A DNA stretch of 57,621 bases from positions 1-57,621 of the forward strand of contig CAMHEZ010000014.1 of assembly GCA_946184295.1 (NCBI GenBank), in the 5' to 3' direction. Shown here piece by piece: positions 41,261-51,083 of this stretch. The position numbers and the translations under genes are program-made. Position 1 is the first letter of the stretch; the number at the start of each line of letters is the position of its first letter. The stretch comes from an uncultured Clostridia bacterium. GTDB taxonomy: Bacteria; Bacillota; Clostridia; Oscillospirales; Acutalibacteraceae. The notes beneath the pieces were generated by a model. The model was not told the origin of the DNA. It was given only the letters and a program-made list of their open reading frames with translations, and did no database searches.

Positions 41261-41357
41261 GCATAATTTTATCAAAAAAATGAATTATGCCAGATTATCC
41301 CCGCGATAAATGCAGCTATATATAAGAAAATTGCAAGAAAAATAAAAAAAGTTGCAA
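41261..41357. promoter_or_regulatory. Repeats in the gltB-glnN divergent control region
   Basis: An exact inverted repeat GCATAATT (41261-41268)/AATTATGC (41283-41290) sits 10 bp upstream of the gltB -35 box. Nearer glnN, TTGCAA occurs at 41331-41336 and 41352-41357, 21 bp apart (two turns), just before the glnN -35. These are candidate binding sites for a nitrogen regulator; no regulator gene is adjacent. The stretch is otherwise AT-rich with no gene. Confidence 0.45.
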
Positions 41358-41364
41358 AAAGTAC

Positions 41365-41393
41365 TTGACAAAATCATAACAAGGGTGTATACT
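41365..41393 (+). promoter_or_regulatory. Promoter of glnN
   Basis: TTGACA (41365-41370), 17-nt spacer, TATACT (41388-41393). The transcript should start near 41400, giving a ~127-nt leader. Confidence 0.8.
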
Positions 41394-41407
41394 GGCACCA
41401 TCGATAC

Positions 41408-41494
41408 AGCAAAGGCGCTGTAAGCACGGGAAGCACCGGTTCGGTCTGGCAGACGGAACATCGGCTCTTTCCCGGCTTACGGCGCCTTTCTGCT
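41408..41494 (+). promoter_or_regulatory. Structured 5' leader of glutamine synthetase III mRNA
   Basis: AAAGGCGCTGTAAGC (41411-41425) pairs with GCTTACGGCGCCTTT (41475-41489) apart from one G-T, then CGGGAAG pairs with CTTTCCCG, and the interior CCG.TTC.GTCT/AGAC.GAA.CGG forms a further arm. The whole is an ~85-nt near-continuous stem-loop placed between the start site and the ribosome site AGGAGAG. There is no strong T-run, so it is not a plain terminator. It could be a ligand- or protein-responsive leader; it does not match the glnA or downstream-peptide riboswitches as I remember them. Confidence 0.55.
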
Positions 41495-41526
41495 TTATCA
41501 GACCAATTGTAACAGGAGAGATTCTT

Positions 41527-43629
41527 ATGGAAAAGACGACAAATGTACCCGAACTGTTTGGCAGCATGGTATTCAACGACCAGAAGATGAAGGAACGTCT
41601 GCCTCGCACGACTTATAAAGCGCTCAAAAAGACAATTCAGAACGGCGAACCGCTGGATATCAGCGTTGCCAACGCCGTGGCCAATGCCATGAAGGACTGG
41701 GCAGTCGAGATGGGCTGCACCCATTACACCCATTGGTTCCAGCCGATGACCGGCGTGACCGCCGAAAAGCATGACAGTTTCATCTGCCCCGACGGCGACG
41801 GTCAGGTTATTATGGAATTTTCCGGCAAGGAGCTCATAAAGGGAGAACCTGACGCGTCGAGCTTCCCCTCCGGCGGCATTCGCGCTACCTTCGAGGCCAG
41901 AGGCTACACAACCTGGGATCCCACCTCTCCGGCTTTCATCAGAGACAAGACACTCTATATTCCTACCGCGTTCTGCTCCTATACCGGCGAAGTACTGGAC
42001 AAGAAAACCCCTTTGCTGCGTTCGATGGAACGCCTCAGCAATGTGGCTGTTAAGGTGTTGCACCTGCTGGGCAAAGAAGACGTCACCCGCGTCACTACCA
42101 CTGTCGGCCCCGAACAGGAGTATTTCCTGATTGACAAGAAGATGTACGACGCCCGCCCCGACCTGATTTTCACCGGCCGCACACTCTTCGGCGCACCCGC
42201 CCCCAAGGGGCAGGAGCTGGAGGATCACTATTTCGGCTCCATCAAGACCCGCGTAGCCGCCTTTATGAACGACCTTGACGCGGAACTCTGGAAGCTGGGC
42301 GTGCTGGCCAAGACCAAGCACAATGAAGTTGCGCCCTCTCAGCACGAACTCGCCCCCATTTTCTCCACATCCAACATCGCGACCGACCATAATGAGCTTA
42401 CTATGGAGGTCATGAAGAAGACCGCCGAGAAGCATGGACTGGTGTGCCTGCTGCATGAGAAACCCTTTGCAGGTGTCAACGGCTCCGGCAAGCACAACAA
42501 CTGGTCGATTTCCACCAACACCGGCGAAAATCTGCTCGACCCCGGCAAAAATCCCGAGGACAATCTGCAATTCCAGCTCTTCCTCGCCGCTGTGGTCAAG
42601 GCAGTACATGAATATCAGGATCTGCTGAGAATCACCGTGGCTTCCGCAGGCAACGATCACAGACTCGGCGCGAACGAAGCACCTCCCGCCATCATCTCCA
42701 TGTACCTGGGTGACGACCTCGGCGCACTGGTGGACGCGATCATCAACGGCACCGAGTACCGCAGCAAGGGCAAAGCCGATATGCTCACCGGTGTAGACGT
42801 GCTGCCCGACTTCAAGAAAGACAATTCCGACCGCAACCGCACCTCGCCCTTTGCCTTCACCGGCAACAAGTTTGAATTTCGTGCGCTCGGTTCTTCCTTA
42901 AATATCGGTTGCCCCAACTATATGCTCAACACGATGGTTGCCCAGGAGCTTTCCGAGTTCTATGACACACTCAAGGACGCGGACGATCTGGATGCCGCAT
43001 TGAAAGCACTGGTCAAAAAGGTTCTCACCGAGCACCAGAACATCATCTTCAACGGTGACAACTACTCCGACGAGTGGGTTGCCGAAGCCGAAAAGCGCGG
43101 TCTGTGCAACTTCCGTTCGCTGCCCGAGGCAATGGAACATTATGTGGATCAGAAAAATATTGATCTTTTTGTGGGCAACGGCATCGTTTCCGAAGCGGAG
43201 ATCCGCGCTCGCTATGAAATCGAGTTGGAGCACTATGCCAAGCAGCTGCGCATTGAGGCACTCACCATGATCGACATGGCAGCCAAGAGTATCACCCCCG
43301 CCGTCAGCGCGTTTGTCGGTGAGCTTACCCAGACCGCTCTTGCCAAGAAGTCCCTCTCCGCGTCTGTCTCGGTCTATGCGGAAACATCTCTCATCGAAGA
43401 ACTGTCTGCCTCGCTGGAAGGCTTTGTCAAGAAGACGGCGGAACTGGAAGCTGCTGTGACCGCCGCCGCGCAGTACAGCGATGACAATCTCGCGCTGGCC
43501 AAGTACTACCGTGAGACGGTATTCACTTTGATGGGCGAGCTCCGCGCATTCGGTGACGCGATGGAACGCAAGACATCCAAGCAGTACTGGCCCTATCCGT
43601 CCTACGGCGAGATGCTCTTCGGCGTGTAA
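41527..43629 (+). CDS. glnN: Glutamine synthetase type III
   Basis: Makes glutamine from glutamate, ammonium and ATP. At 700 residues it belongs to the large GSIII class of Bacteroidetes, clostridia and cyanobacteria (dodecamer), not the ~450-residue GSI. GSIII hallmarks: VPELFGSMVFNDQKMKERL at the N-terminus, KHNEVAPSQHELAPIF, KPFAGVNGSGKHNNWS and NRTSPFAFTGNKFEFR. AACAGGAGAG precedes the ATG. Expression is probably controlled through the structured leader and the upstream repeats. Divergent from gltBD. Confidence 0.97.
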   Translation: MEKTTNVPELFGSMVFNDQKMKERLPRTTYKALKKTIQNGEPLDISVANAVANAMKDWAVEMGCTHYTHWFQPMTGVTAEKHDSFICPDGDGQVIMEFSGKELIKGEPDASSFPSGGIRATFEARGYTTWDPTSPAFIRDKTLYIPTAFCSYTGEVLDKKTPLLRSMERLSNVAVKVLHLLGKEDVTRVTTTVGPEQEYFLIDKKMYDARPDLIFTGRTLFGAPAPKGQELEDHYFGSIKTRVAAFMNDLDAELWKLGVLAKTKHNEVAPSQHELAPIFSTSNIATDHNELTMEVMKKTAEKHGLVCLLHEKPFAGVNGSGKHNNWSISTNTGENLLDPGKNPEDNLQFQLFLAAVVKAVHEYQDLLRITVASAGNDHRLGANEAPPAIISMYLGDDLGALVDAIINGTEYRSKGKADMLTGVDVLPDFKKDNSDRNRTSPFAFTGNKFEFRALGSSLNIGCPNYMLNTMVAQELSEFYDTLKDADDLDAALKALVKKVLTEHQNIIFNGDNYSDEWVAEAEKRGLCNFRSLPEAMEHYVDQKNIDLFVGNGIVSEAEIRARYEIELEHYAKQLRIEALTMIDMAAKSITPAVSAFVGELTQTALAKKSLSASVSVYAETSLIEELSASLEGFVKKTAELEAAVTAAAQYSDDNLALAKYYRETVFTLMGELRAFGDAMERKTSKQYWPYPSYGEMLFGV

Positions 43630-43661
43630 GCCAGTTGTTCCTTTTCATTATTAATATTATG

Positions 43662-43703
43662 AACGAACCTCTTTCGCCTGCCTCGGCAAAGGGGTTCGTT
43701 TGT
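43662..43703 (+). terminator. Terminator after glnN
   Basis: AACGAACCTCTTT and AAAGGGGTTCGTT pair (one G-T) around CGCCTGCCTCGGC; a short T-rich tail follows. Confidence 0.7.
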
Positions 43704-43727
43704 ATTTGACAGATTATCTATATTTTA

Positions 43728-43756
43728 TTGACAAATCTTCCATTTTCATGTATCAT
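43728..43756 (+). promoter_or_regulatory. Promoter of Ldh2-family gene
   Basis: TTGACA (43728-43733), 17-nt spacer, TATCAT (43751-43756). Just downstream ATAAACGAT (43769-43777) equals nine bases of the left arm of the palindrome at 5005-5014. Confidence 0.75.
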
Positions 43757-43795
43757 ATAACTATCCGATATAAACGATGAACGGGAGGTATTTTC

Positions 43796-44914
43796 ATGGA
43801 AACCAGACCTTATATTCCTTGGGAACTGCTCAGCAATTTTATGACAGACGTATTCAAGGCTTATGGCGTACCGGAGGAAGATGCCAGAATCTGCACGGAC
43901 GTTCTGCTGGAGTCCGACCGCCGAGGCATCGAAAGCCATGGCTGCAACCGGTTCAAGCCCATCTATCTCGACCGCATTAAAACCGGTACCCTGCTGCCGG
44001 TCACGCACATCAACATTGTAAAGGAAACGCCCACCACTGTTGTCATGGATGCGGGCAACGGCATGGGAATGGTGGCCAGCTATCACATGATGGAAAGGCT
44101 GATCGAAAAAGCCCGCGTTTACGGCATGGCGGGCGGCACGATTTTTAATTCCACCCATTACGGCATTGCCGGCTATTGGACGACGATGGCCGAAAAAGCC
44201 GGCATGATTGGCATCACCGGCACCAATGCCCGTCCTTCCGTGGCCCCCACCTTCGGCGTGGAACCCATGATGGGCACCAACCCCTTGACGTTTACCATGC
44301 CGACCGACGAAGCGTTTCCGTTCAACTTCGACTGTGCCACATCCATTGTGCAGAACGGCAAAATCGAGTATTACGCACGTTCCGGGAAGCCCACACCGCC
44401 GGGGCTGGTCGTTACAAAAGAGGGGGAAACCATGACGGATTCCGCCCGGATTCTGAAAGACCTGCGGGCTGGTGAATGCTCGCTGTTGCCGCTGGGCGGT
44501 CTCGGTGAGCAAACCGGCGGTCACAAGGGGTACGGATTCACAGCGATTGTCGAAATTCTTTCCGCCGCACTCGCGGGTGGCCCCTTCCTCAAAGATCTGA
44601 GCGGCAAGGACGCGGAAGGCAACCGGCAGATGTACCGTCTCGGACACTTCTTCTTTGTTATCAACCCCGATTTTTTCATGGGATTGGATATCTTCAAGCA
44701 CACCGCGGGCGAAATCTGCCGTCAGTTGCGCGATTCCGAAAAAGCCCCCGGCGCAGAGCGTATCTATACCGCAGGCGAAAAGGAATATCTGGCATGGCAG
44801 GAGCGTAAGGATAAGGGCGTTCCCGTCAGTGAAGCCATTCAACGGGAATTTATCGCACTGCGTGACGAATGCGGCCTTCCTTACCGTTTCCCGTTTGAAC
44901 AGGAAAAGAATTAA
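43796..44914 (+). CDS. Malate/L-lactate dehydrogenase family (Ldh2) oxidoreductase
   Basis: A 372-residue NAD(P)-dependent enzyme of the Ldh2/YlbC fold, unrelated to classical Rossmann lactate dehydrogenases. Seen: ESDRRGIESHGCNRF with the catalytic His, NSTHYGIAGYWT, GTNPLTFTMPT and GGHKGYGFTAIVEIL. Family members act on malate, L-sulfolactate, ureidoglycolate or delta-1-piperideine-2-carboxylate; the sequence alone does not decide, and no neighbouring gene points to a pathway. GGGAGG lies 8 nt before the ATG. Confidence 0.88.
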   Translation: METRPYIPWELLSNFMTDVFKAYGVPEEDARICTDVLLESDRRGIESHGCNRFKPIYLDRIKTGTLLPVTHINIVKETPTTVVMDAGNGMGMVASYHMMERLIEKARVYGMAGGTIFNSTHYGIAGYWTTMAEKAGMIGITGTNARPSVAPTFGVEPMMGTNPLTFTMPTDEAFPFNFDCATSIVQNGKIEYYARSGKPTPPGLVVTKEGETMTDSARILKDLRAGECSLLPLGGLGEQTGGHKGYGFTAIVEILSAALAGGPFLKDLSGKDAEGNRQMYRLGHFFFVINPDFFMGLDIFKHTAGEICRQLRDSEKAPGAERIYTAGEKEYLAWQERKDKGVPVSEAIQREFIALRDECGLPYRFPFEQEKN

Positions 44915-45009
44915 CAAGGCATATGGGAAAGGGCAGTACGTCTCAGCACGTAAGGCGGCAGAACTGTGGAGAAAATCATGAATGATTTGTAAAAAACACG
45001 TTTTTTCTC

Positions 45010-45038
45010 TTGACAATCGAACAAAAACGGAATATACT
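45010..45038 (+). promoter_or_regulatory. Promoter of trp operon
   Basis: TTGACA (45010-45015), 17-nt spacer, TATACT (45033-45038). The T-box leader begins a few bases later. Confidence 0.8.
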
Positions 45039-45059
45039 TTGTTCAAATTTTAGTGTTGT

Positions 45060-45366
45060 TCACGAGTAAAACCGTTGAAGCGGAGATAACGGCAATCATG
45101 CCTTTACAGAGAGCCCGCGGCGCTGAGAGTCGGGTGAGAAACAGGTTGTCAAATGGACCGCGGAGGGCGCAGTCAAATGGGTTTGCACAAATCCAAAGTA
45201 TTCTGCGACGTTGCAGGCAGACGTTATTTGCCGGGGATATGTCGGTATCCTGCTAAGCGCACGGCTTTTGGCTGTGAATCAAGGTGGCACCGCGGGTATT
45301 TTATCACAAAGTATTCGTCCTTGACAGAGATTTTTGAGATTTTCTGTCAAGGACTTTTGTTTTTCA
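45060..45366 (+). promoter_or_regulatory. Tryptophan T-box riboswitch leader
   Basis: Stem I contains AGAGAGCC, CTGAGAGTCGGGTGAGAA and then a specifier loop with TGG, the tryptophan codon. The T-box itself is AAGGTGGCACCGCG (45281-45294), whose GGTGGC bulge pairs with the uncharged tRNA-Trp acceptor end and forms the antiterminator. The competing terminator follows at 45317-45365. The phrase GTCAAATGG occurs twice (45148-45156 and 45172-45180), so two TGG triplets could serve as specifier. The trp operon is thus expressed when tRNA-Trp is uncharged. Confidence 0.93.
45317..45365 (+). terminator. Conditional terminator of the T-box leader
   Basis: GTCCTTGACAGA and TCTGTCAAGGAC are exact 12-bp complements followed by TTTTGTTTTT. 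Confidence 0.9.
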
Positions 45367-45427
45367 TAAGGTTCCTACGTCAGAAAATGATGCGGGAACT
45401 TTTTATGTGCCAAGGAGGAGATCAACG

Positions 45428-46894
45428 ATGACATTTTTACCCAGTCTGGACGACATCAGAGACATTGCAGCCACGGGTCAATACAAGGTGGCACCAGTGA
45501 GCTGTGAAATTTTGTCCGATTTCACTACGCCCATTGAAACCATGCGGATTCTCAAAAACGTGTCTACCCACTGCTATATGCTGGAATCCGCGCAGGCCAA
45601 CGACAAATGGGGACGCTACACCTTCATGGGGTATGATCCGAAAATGGAAATTACCTGCGTGGAAGGGCAGCTTCGGGCGGGCACGCTCAAAATACAGACC
45701 GACTGTCCTTCCGATGTGCTGCGGGATATTCTCGCTGAGTACAAGAGTCCCCGCTTCGATTATCTGCCCCCGTTCACGGGCGGTCTGGTTGGCTATTTTT
45801 CCTACGATTACCTGGGTTACAGCGAGCCGTCCGTCCGTTGCAAAGTCGAGGACACCGAGGCCTTCAAGGACGTGGACCTCATGCTGTTTGACAAGGTGAT
45901 CGCCTTCGACCATGTGCGCCAGAAAATCATTCTCATCCTGAACATTTCGCTGGACGATGTGGAAGTCGGCTACAACAAGGCGGTGCTGGAATTGCAGCAG
46001 CTTGCCGACCTGCTGCGCACCGGCGCAAAAAAGCAGGAGCCCGGCGGGAAACTGTTGGGCGAGGTCACGCCATTGTTTGACAAAGACACTTTCTGCGGCA
46101 TGGTAGAGCAGGCAAAACATCATATCCGCGAGGGTGATATTTTTCAGATCGTTCTTTCCAACCGCCTGTCCGCGCCCTTTGAGGGCAGTCTGCTCAACAC
46201 CTACCGCGTCCTGCGCACCATCAATCCGTCGCCCTATATGTTCTATTTTTCGGGCACCGATGTGGAAGTGGCTGGCGCGTCCCCCGAAACGCTGGTCAAG
46301 CTGGAAAACGGCGTGCTGCACACCTTCCCGCTGGCCGGAACGCGTCCCAGAGGCAAGACCGACGAAGAAGACCAAGCCCTCGAAGCCGAATTGCTGGCCG
46401 ACGAAAAGGAACTCGCCGAACACAATATGCTGGTGGACCTTGGCCGCAACGATCTGGGCAAGATCAGCCGGTTCGGCACCGTGCAGGTGGAAAAGCTGCA
46501 CTCCATCGAGCGCTATTCCCATGTCATGCACATCGGTTCCACCGTGCGGGGCGAGATTCGAGAGGACAAAGACGCACTCGATGCGATTGAAGCCGTACTT
46601 CCTGCGGGAACGCTCTCCGGTGCGCCCAAGATTCGCGCCTGTCAGCTTATCGGACAGCTCGAAAACAACAAGCGCGGCATTTACGGCGGCGCTATCGGCT
46701 ATGTTGACTTCACCGGCAATATGGATACCTGCATCGCCATTCGCATTGCCTACAAGAAAAACGGCAAAGTCTTTGTGCGCAGCGGCGCAGGCATTGTCGC
46801 GGATTCCGTGCCGGAGAAGGAATTTCAGGAGTGCATGAACAAGGCGCGTTCCTGCTTGAAAGCGCTGGAACTGGCGCAGGAGGTGGAAGCATGA
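45428..46894 (+). CDS. trpE: Anthranilate synthase component I
   Basis: Converts chorismate with ammonia from TrpG to anthranilate. 488 residues. Chorismate-binding signatures: GDIFQIVLSNRLSAPF, NPSPYMFYF, GASPETLVK, LAGTRPRGKT, LVDLGRNDLG and GTLSGAPKIRACQLI. The N-terminal feedback site for tryptophan, usually LLES, reads MLES, so allosteric control is likely kept. AAGGAGGAG precedes ATG 45428; an in-frame ATG at 45407 lies before that site. First gene of trpEGDCFBA. Confidence 0.97.
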   Translation: MTFLPSLDDIRDIAATGQYKVAPVSCEILSDFTTPIETMRILKNVSTHCYMLESAQANDKWGRYTFMGYDPKMEITCVEGQLRAGTLKIQTDCPSDVLRDILAEYKSPRFDYLPPFTGGLVGYFSYDYLGYSEPSVRCKVEDTEAFKDVDLMLFDKVIAFDHVRQKIILILNISLDDVEVGYNKAVLELQQLADLLRTGAKKQEPGGKLLGEVTPLFDKDTFCGMVEQAKHHIREGDIFQIVLSNRLSAPFEGSLLNTYRVLRTINPSPYMFYFSGTDVEVAGASPETLVKLENGVLHTFPLAGTRPRGKTDEEDQALEAELLADEKELAEHNMLVDLGRNDLGKISRFGTVQVEKLHSIERYSHVMHIGSTVRGEIREDKDALDAIEAVLPAGTLSGAPKIRACQLIGQLENNKRGIYGGAIGYVDFTGNMDTCIAIRIAYKKNGKVFVRSGAGIVADSVPEKEFQECMNKARSCLKALELAQEVEA

Positions 46895-47454
46895 TTTTAC
46901 TCATCGACAATTACGACAGCTTTTCCTACAATCTGTATCAGCTTGTGGGAAGCATCAACCCCGATATCAAGGTCATTCGCAACGACGAAATGACCGTCAG
47001 GCAAATCAAAAAACTCCGCCCCGACCGTATCATTCTTTCGCCCGGCCCCGGCAGACCCGAAGACGCGGGCATCATTGTGGAAGTCGCGCGAACGCTCGGC
47101 AAGGATATCCCCACACTCGGCGTGTGTCTGGGACATCAGGCCATCTGTGCGGCTTTCGGCGCGACCGTCACCTACGCCAAACAGCTTATGCACGGCAAGC
47201 AGTCCGACGTGACCTTTGACACGGATTGTCCGCTCTTCAAAGGCTGCCCCAAAGTCGCACCCGTGGCACGCTATCATTCCCTCGCCGCAGACGCGGCCAC
47301 GCTGCCCGACTGCCTGAAAGTCACCGCCCGCACCTCGGACGGCGAAGTCATGGCGGTGCAGCACACGGAATATCCCATCTACGGCGTGCAGTTCCACCCC
47401 GAATCCATCATGACCCCCGACGGCAAGACCATGCTGCAAAACTTTATTGTATAA
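46891..47454 (+). CDS. trpG: Anthranilate synthase glutaminase component
   Basis: Class I glutamine amidotransferase delivering ammonia to TrpE. 187 residues with the catalytic triad Cys (LGVCLGHQAI), His and Glu (VQFHPESI) and the oxyanion motif ILSPGPGRPEDAG. It starts MILLIDNYDSF, overlapping the trpE stop by 4 nt (ATGA). May also serve folate synthesis as PabA, as in other Firmicutes; no pabB is in the window. Confidence 0.96.
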   Translation: MILLIDNYDSFSYNLYQLVGSINPDIKVIRNDEMTVRQIKKLRPDRIILSPGPGRPEDAGIIVEVARTLGKDIPTLGVCLGHQAICAAFGATVTYAKQLMHGKQSDVTFDTDCPLFKGCPKVAPVARYHSLAADAATLPDCLKVTARTSDGEVMAVQHTEYPIYGVQFHPESIMTPDGKTMLQNFIV

Positions 47455-47478
47455 CCATTATGAAAGGAAGCATTCACC

Positions 47479-48510
47479 ATGATTAAAGAAGCCATTATTA
47501 AGATTGTCAGCAAAGGAGATCTGACCTACGACGAGGCCTATGCCGTCATGAATGAAATCATGAGCGGCGAAACCACTCCCACTCAGAACGCCGCTTTTCT
47601 CGCGGCGCTCTCCACCAAGAGCGCCCGCGCCGAAACCACCGACGAAATCGCGGGCTGTGCCGCCGCCATGCGCGACCACGCCACCAAGGTGGACACCGGC
47701 ATGGACATCTTCGAGATTGTGGGTACCGGCGGAGATAATGCCCACAGCTTCAATATTTCCACCACGTCCGCCCTTGTCGCGGCGGCAGGCGGTATGAAGG
47801 TTGCCAAGCACGGCAACCGCGCCGCCTCTTCTTTGAGCGGTACGGCGGACTGTCTGGAAGCGCTGGGCGTCAATATCCAGCAAAGCCCCGCCCGCTGCAT
47901 CGAGCTGTTGAACGAAGTGGGCATGTGCTTCTTCTTCGCCCAGAAATACCACACTTCCATGAAGTATGTCGGCGCGATTCGCAAGGAACTCGGCTTCCGC
48001 ACGGTCTTCAATATTCTCGGACCGCTGACCAATCCCGGTTCGCCCTCTATGCAGCTGCTCGGCGTGTATGACGAATACCTGGTGGAACCGCTGGCGCAGG
48101 TGCTCGTGAGCCTTGGCGTCAAGCGCGGCATGGTGGTGTACGGCATGGATAAGCTCGATGAAATCTCGCTCAGTGCGCCCACCAAGATTTGCGAAATCAA
48201 GGACGGCTGGTTTAAATCCTCCGTTATTACCCCCGAAGACTTCGGCTTTGCCCGCTGCACTAAGGAAGACCTGAAGGGCGGCACGCCTGCCGAAAATGCG
48301 GCGACTACCCGCGCGATTCTGAGCGGTGAGCAGGGTCACAAGAGAAACGCCGTCCTGATGAACGCGGGCGCGGCGCTCTACATCGGCGGCAAGGCCGACA
48401 GCATGGCAGAAGGCATCACCTTGGCGGCGCAAATCATCGATTCGGGCGCGGCACTCGCCACACTGGAAAAATTCATCGAGGTCAGCAACCGTCCGGAGGT
48501 AGAGGCATGA
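47479..48510 (+). CDS. trpD: Anthranilate phosphoribosyltransferase
   Basis: Transfers phosphoribosyl from PRPP to anthranilate. 343 residues; [14 protein letters not shown] (PRPP loop), [18 protein letters not shown] and the [13 protein letters not shown] region identify it. Preceded by AAAGGAAG. It is a separate gene and not fused to trpG. Confidence 0.97.
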   Translation: MIKEAIIKIVSKGDLTYDEAYAVMNEIMSGETTPTQNAAFLAALSTKSARAETTDEIAGCAAAMRDHATKVDTGMDIFEIVGTGGDNAHSFNISTTSALVAAAGGMKVAKHGNRAASSLSGTADCLEALGVNIQQSPARCIELLNEVGMCFFFAQKYHTSMKYVGAIRKELGFRTVFNILGPLTNPGSPSMQLLGVYDEYLVEPLAQVLVSLGVKRGMVVYGMDKLDEISLSAPTKICEIKDGWFKSSVITPEDFGFARCTKEDLKGGTPAENAATTRAILSGEQGHKRNAVLMNAGAALYIGGKADSMAEGITLAAQIIDSGAALATLEKFIEVSNRPEVEA

Positions 48511-49292
48511 CCATCTTAGACCAACTCGCCGATCACGCCAATGAGCGCGTGGCATTGGCGAAACAGCGTCTTTCGACCGAGGAACTCCGGACGCAGGCGT
48601 TGGCACTTCCCAAGGGGGACTTTGCCTTTGAAACCGCGCTCCGGCAGCCGGGGATTTCTTTCATCTGCGAGTGCAAGAAGGCTTCTCCCTCCAAAGGGCT
48701 GATCGCGCCGGATTTTCCATACCTGCAAATCGCCAAGGATTATGAGAAAGCGGGCGCGGCCGCCGTTTCCGTGCTGACCGAGCCGAAATGGTTTCTGGGC
48801 AGCGACGATTATCTCCGTGAGATTGCTGCGCATGTGTCCATTCCCTGTCTGCGCAAGGATTTTACCGTGGACGAATATATGATTTACGAGGCCAAGATGC
48901 TGGGTGCGTCGGCGGTACTGCTGATTGGCTCGATTCTGGACGAGGCGCAGATCAGAGAATATATCAATATTTGCGACGGGCTGGGCCTGTCGGCGTTGGT
49001 CGAGGCTCACGACGAAGACGAAGTGCAGACGGCGCTCCGAGCGGGTGCGCGTATGATTGGCGTGAACAACCGCAACCTCAAGGACTTCTCGGTCAACACC
49101 GACAACAGCCGCCGTCTGCGGGACCTGATTCCGGGTGACGTGCTGTTCGTATCGGAGAGCGGCGTGACGTGTGCCGCTGATGTTGCCAAGTTGCGGGACA
49201 TCGGTGCCGACGCGGTGCTGATCGGTGAAACGCTCATGCGCGCGCCTGACAAATCCGTGAAGCTGGCCGAGCTGCGGGGAGAAGGAATATGA
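48507..49292 (+). CDS. trpC: Indole-3-glycerol phosphate synthase
   Basis: Ring closure of CdRP to indole-glycerol phosphate. 261-residue TIM barrel: [15 protein letters not shown] with catalytic Lys, [28 protein letters not shown] and [12 protein letters not shown]. Starts in a 4-nt overlap (ATGA) with trpD and ends in a 4-nt overlap with trpF. Confidence 0.97.
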   Translation: MTILDQLADHANERVALAKQRLSTEELRTQALALPKGDFAFETALRQPGISFICECKKASPSKGLIAPDFPYLQIAKDYEKAGAAAVSVLTEPKWFLGSDDYLREIAAHVSIPCLRKDFTVDEYMIYEAKMLGASAVLLIGSILDEAQIREYINICDGLGLSALVEAHDEDEVQTALRAGARMIGVNNRNLKDFSVNTDNSRRLRDLIPGDVLFVSESGVTCAADVAKLRDIGADAVLIGETLMRAPDKSVKLAELRGEGI

Positions 49293-49906
49293 CCAAAATT
49301 AAATTATGCGGGCTGTCCCGTCCCTGCGATATCGAAACGGCCAACGCGTTGCAGCCCGATTACATCGGTTTCGTGTTTTATGCCAAAAGCAAACGCAGCG
49401 TTACCTCTGCACAAGCCGCGGCGCTGAAAGCCATGCTGTCCACTGACATTCGGGCCGTTGGCGTATTCGTGGACGAAGCTCCCGAAACCGTCGCTGCCTT
49501 GCTGCGGGACGGCGTGATTGATATGGCGCAGCTGCACGGACACGAAGATGACGCCTATCTCCAATCTCTGCGGCAGTTGACTGACAAGCCTTTCATACAA
49601 GCCTTTCGCATCGCGACAAAAGCCGACTGTGTGCGGGCGGAATTGAGCCGGGCGGATTTCATTCTGCTGGATTCCGGCATGGGGACGGGAAAGGCTTTCG
49701 ACTGGGAACTGATTCGCGAGATCCGGCGGCCGTATTTTCTGGCGGGCGGTCTGGATATCGGCAATGTAGCGGACGCAGTCCGCACCTTTCATCCCTATGC
49801 GGTAGACGTCAGTTCCGGCATTGAAACGGACGGTTTCAAAGATCAAGATAAAATGGCAGCCTTTGTGGCTGCCGTCAGAAAGGAAGATTCAAGTGACGAA
49901 TCCTAA
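49289..49906 (+). CDS. trpF: Phosphoribosylanthranilate isomerase
   Basis: Amadori rearrangement of PRA to CdRP. 205-residue TIM barrel: [19 protein letters not shown] with the catalytic Cys, [16 protein letters not shown] with the catalytic Asp, and [15 protein letters not shown] for phosphate. Its end overlaps the trpB start by 14 nt. Confidence 0.96.
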   Translation: MTKIKLCGLSRPCDIETANALQPDYIGFVFYAKSKRSVTSAQAAALKAMLSTDIRAVGVFVDEAPETVAALLRDGVIDMAQLHGHEDDAYLQSLRQLTDKPFIQAFRIATKADCVRAELSRADFILLDSGMGTGKAFDWELIREIRRPYFLAGGLDIGNVADAVRTFHPYAVDVSSGIETDGFKDQDKMAAFVAAVRKEDSSDES

Positions 49907-51083
49907 CGGACGCTTCGGCATTCACGGCGGGCAGTATATTCCCGAAACCCTGATGAACGCCGTGATCGAATTGGAAGAGGCATATAATCACTATAAAAAC
50001 GACCCGCAGTTCAACGCGGAACTGACCGAACTTTTCAACGAATACGCGGGAAGACCGTCGCGGCTGTATTATGCCGCCAAAATGACCGCCGATCTGGGCG
50101 GTGCCAAGATCTATCTCAAACGCGAAGACTTAAACCACACCGGTGCCCACAAAATCAATAACGTGTTGGGACAGGCGCTGCTGGCCAAGAAGATGGGGAA
50201 GACCCGCCTGATTGCCGAGACCGGCGCTGGTCAGCACGGCGTGGCCACCGCCACCGCCGCCGCGCTCATGGGAATGGAGTGCGTGGTCTTCATGGGCGAG
50301 GAAGACACCATTCGTCAGGCGCTCAATGTCTACCGTATGCGGCTGCTCGGCGCGGAGGTCATTCCCGTCAAGACCGGCACCGCCACGCTAAAAGACGCGG
50401 TGTCGGAAGCCATGCGCGAGTGGACGTCACGCATTGCCGACACGCATTACTGCCTCGGTTCCGTGATGGGGCCGCACCCTTTCCCGACGATTGTACGCGA
50501 TTTTCAGGCGGTCATTTCCAAAGAAATCAAAGCGCAGATGCTCGAAAAGGAAGGCAGACTGCCCGACGCGGTGCTTGCCTGCGTAGGTGGCGGTTCCAAT
50601 GCCATCGGCAGCTTCTACCACTTCATCGAGGATAAAGGTGTACGTCTGATCGGCTGTGAAGCGGCGGGACGCGGCGTGGATACCTTCGAGACGGCTGCCA
50701 CCATCGCAACCGGACGGCTGGGCATTTTCCACGGCATGAAGTCCTATTTCTGTCAGGACAAATACGGTCAGATCGCGCCGGTTTATTCCATTTCGGCGGG
50801 TCTGGACTATCCGGGCGTGGGCCCCGAACACGCCTATCTGCACGACATCGGCCGCGCGGAATATGTCCCTGTTACCGACGAGGAAGCGGTCTGCGCCTTT
50901 GAATATCTGGCCAAGACTGAGGGTATCATTCCCGCTATCGAGTCCGCCCATGCGGTCGCCCACGCGCGGAAGCTCGCGCCCACCATGGACAGGGACAACA
51001 TCATTGTCATCACGATTTCGGGACGCGGCGACAAGGACTGTGCCGCCATTGCCCGCTACAGAGGGGAGGATCTTCATGAGTAA
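49893..51083 (+). CDS. trpB: Tryptophan synthase beta subunit
   Basis: PLP enzyme joining indole and serine to tryptophan. 396 residues. PLP Lys in [16 protein letters not shown], catalytic Glu in [13 protein letters not shown], phosphate-binding GGGSNAIG and [13 protein letters not shown]. It is the TrpB1 type that pairs with TrpA. Start is GTG 49893 ([15 protein letters not shown]), 6 nt after AAAGGAAG (49879-49886). Confidence 0.97.
   Translation: MTNPNGRFGIHGGQYIPETLMNAVIELEEAYNHYKNDPQFNAELTELFNEYAGRPSRLYYAAKMTADLGGAKIYLKREDLNHTGAHKINNVLGQALLAKKMGKTRLIAETGAGQHGVATATAAALMGMECVVFMGEEDTIRQALNVYRMRLLGAEVIPVKTGTATLKDAVSEAMREWTSRIADTHYCLGSVMGPHPFPTIVRDFQAVISKEIKAQMLEKEGRLPDAVLACVGGGSNAIGSFYHFIEDKGVRLIGCEAAGRGVDTFETAATIATGRLGIFHGMKSYFCQDKYGQIAPVYSISAGLDYPGVGPEHAYLHDIGRAEYVPVTDEEAVCAFEYLAKTEGIIPAIESAHAVAHARKLAPTMDRDNIIVITISGRGDKDCAAIARYRGEDLHE

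Noticed and set aside
41408-41494. glnN leader as a simple terminator
   Set aside because: The stem is not followed by a run of T, and the start codon with its ribosome site lies just behind.
43706-43734. A second TTGACA before the Ldh2 gene
   Set aside because: No -10-like hexamer lies at 15-19 nt; the TTGACA at 43728 has a proper partner.
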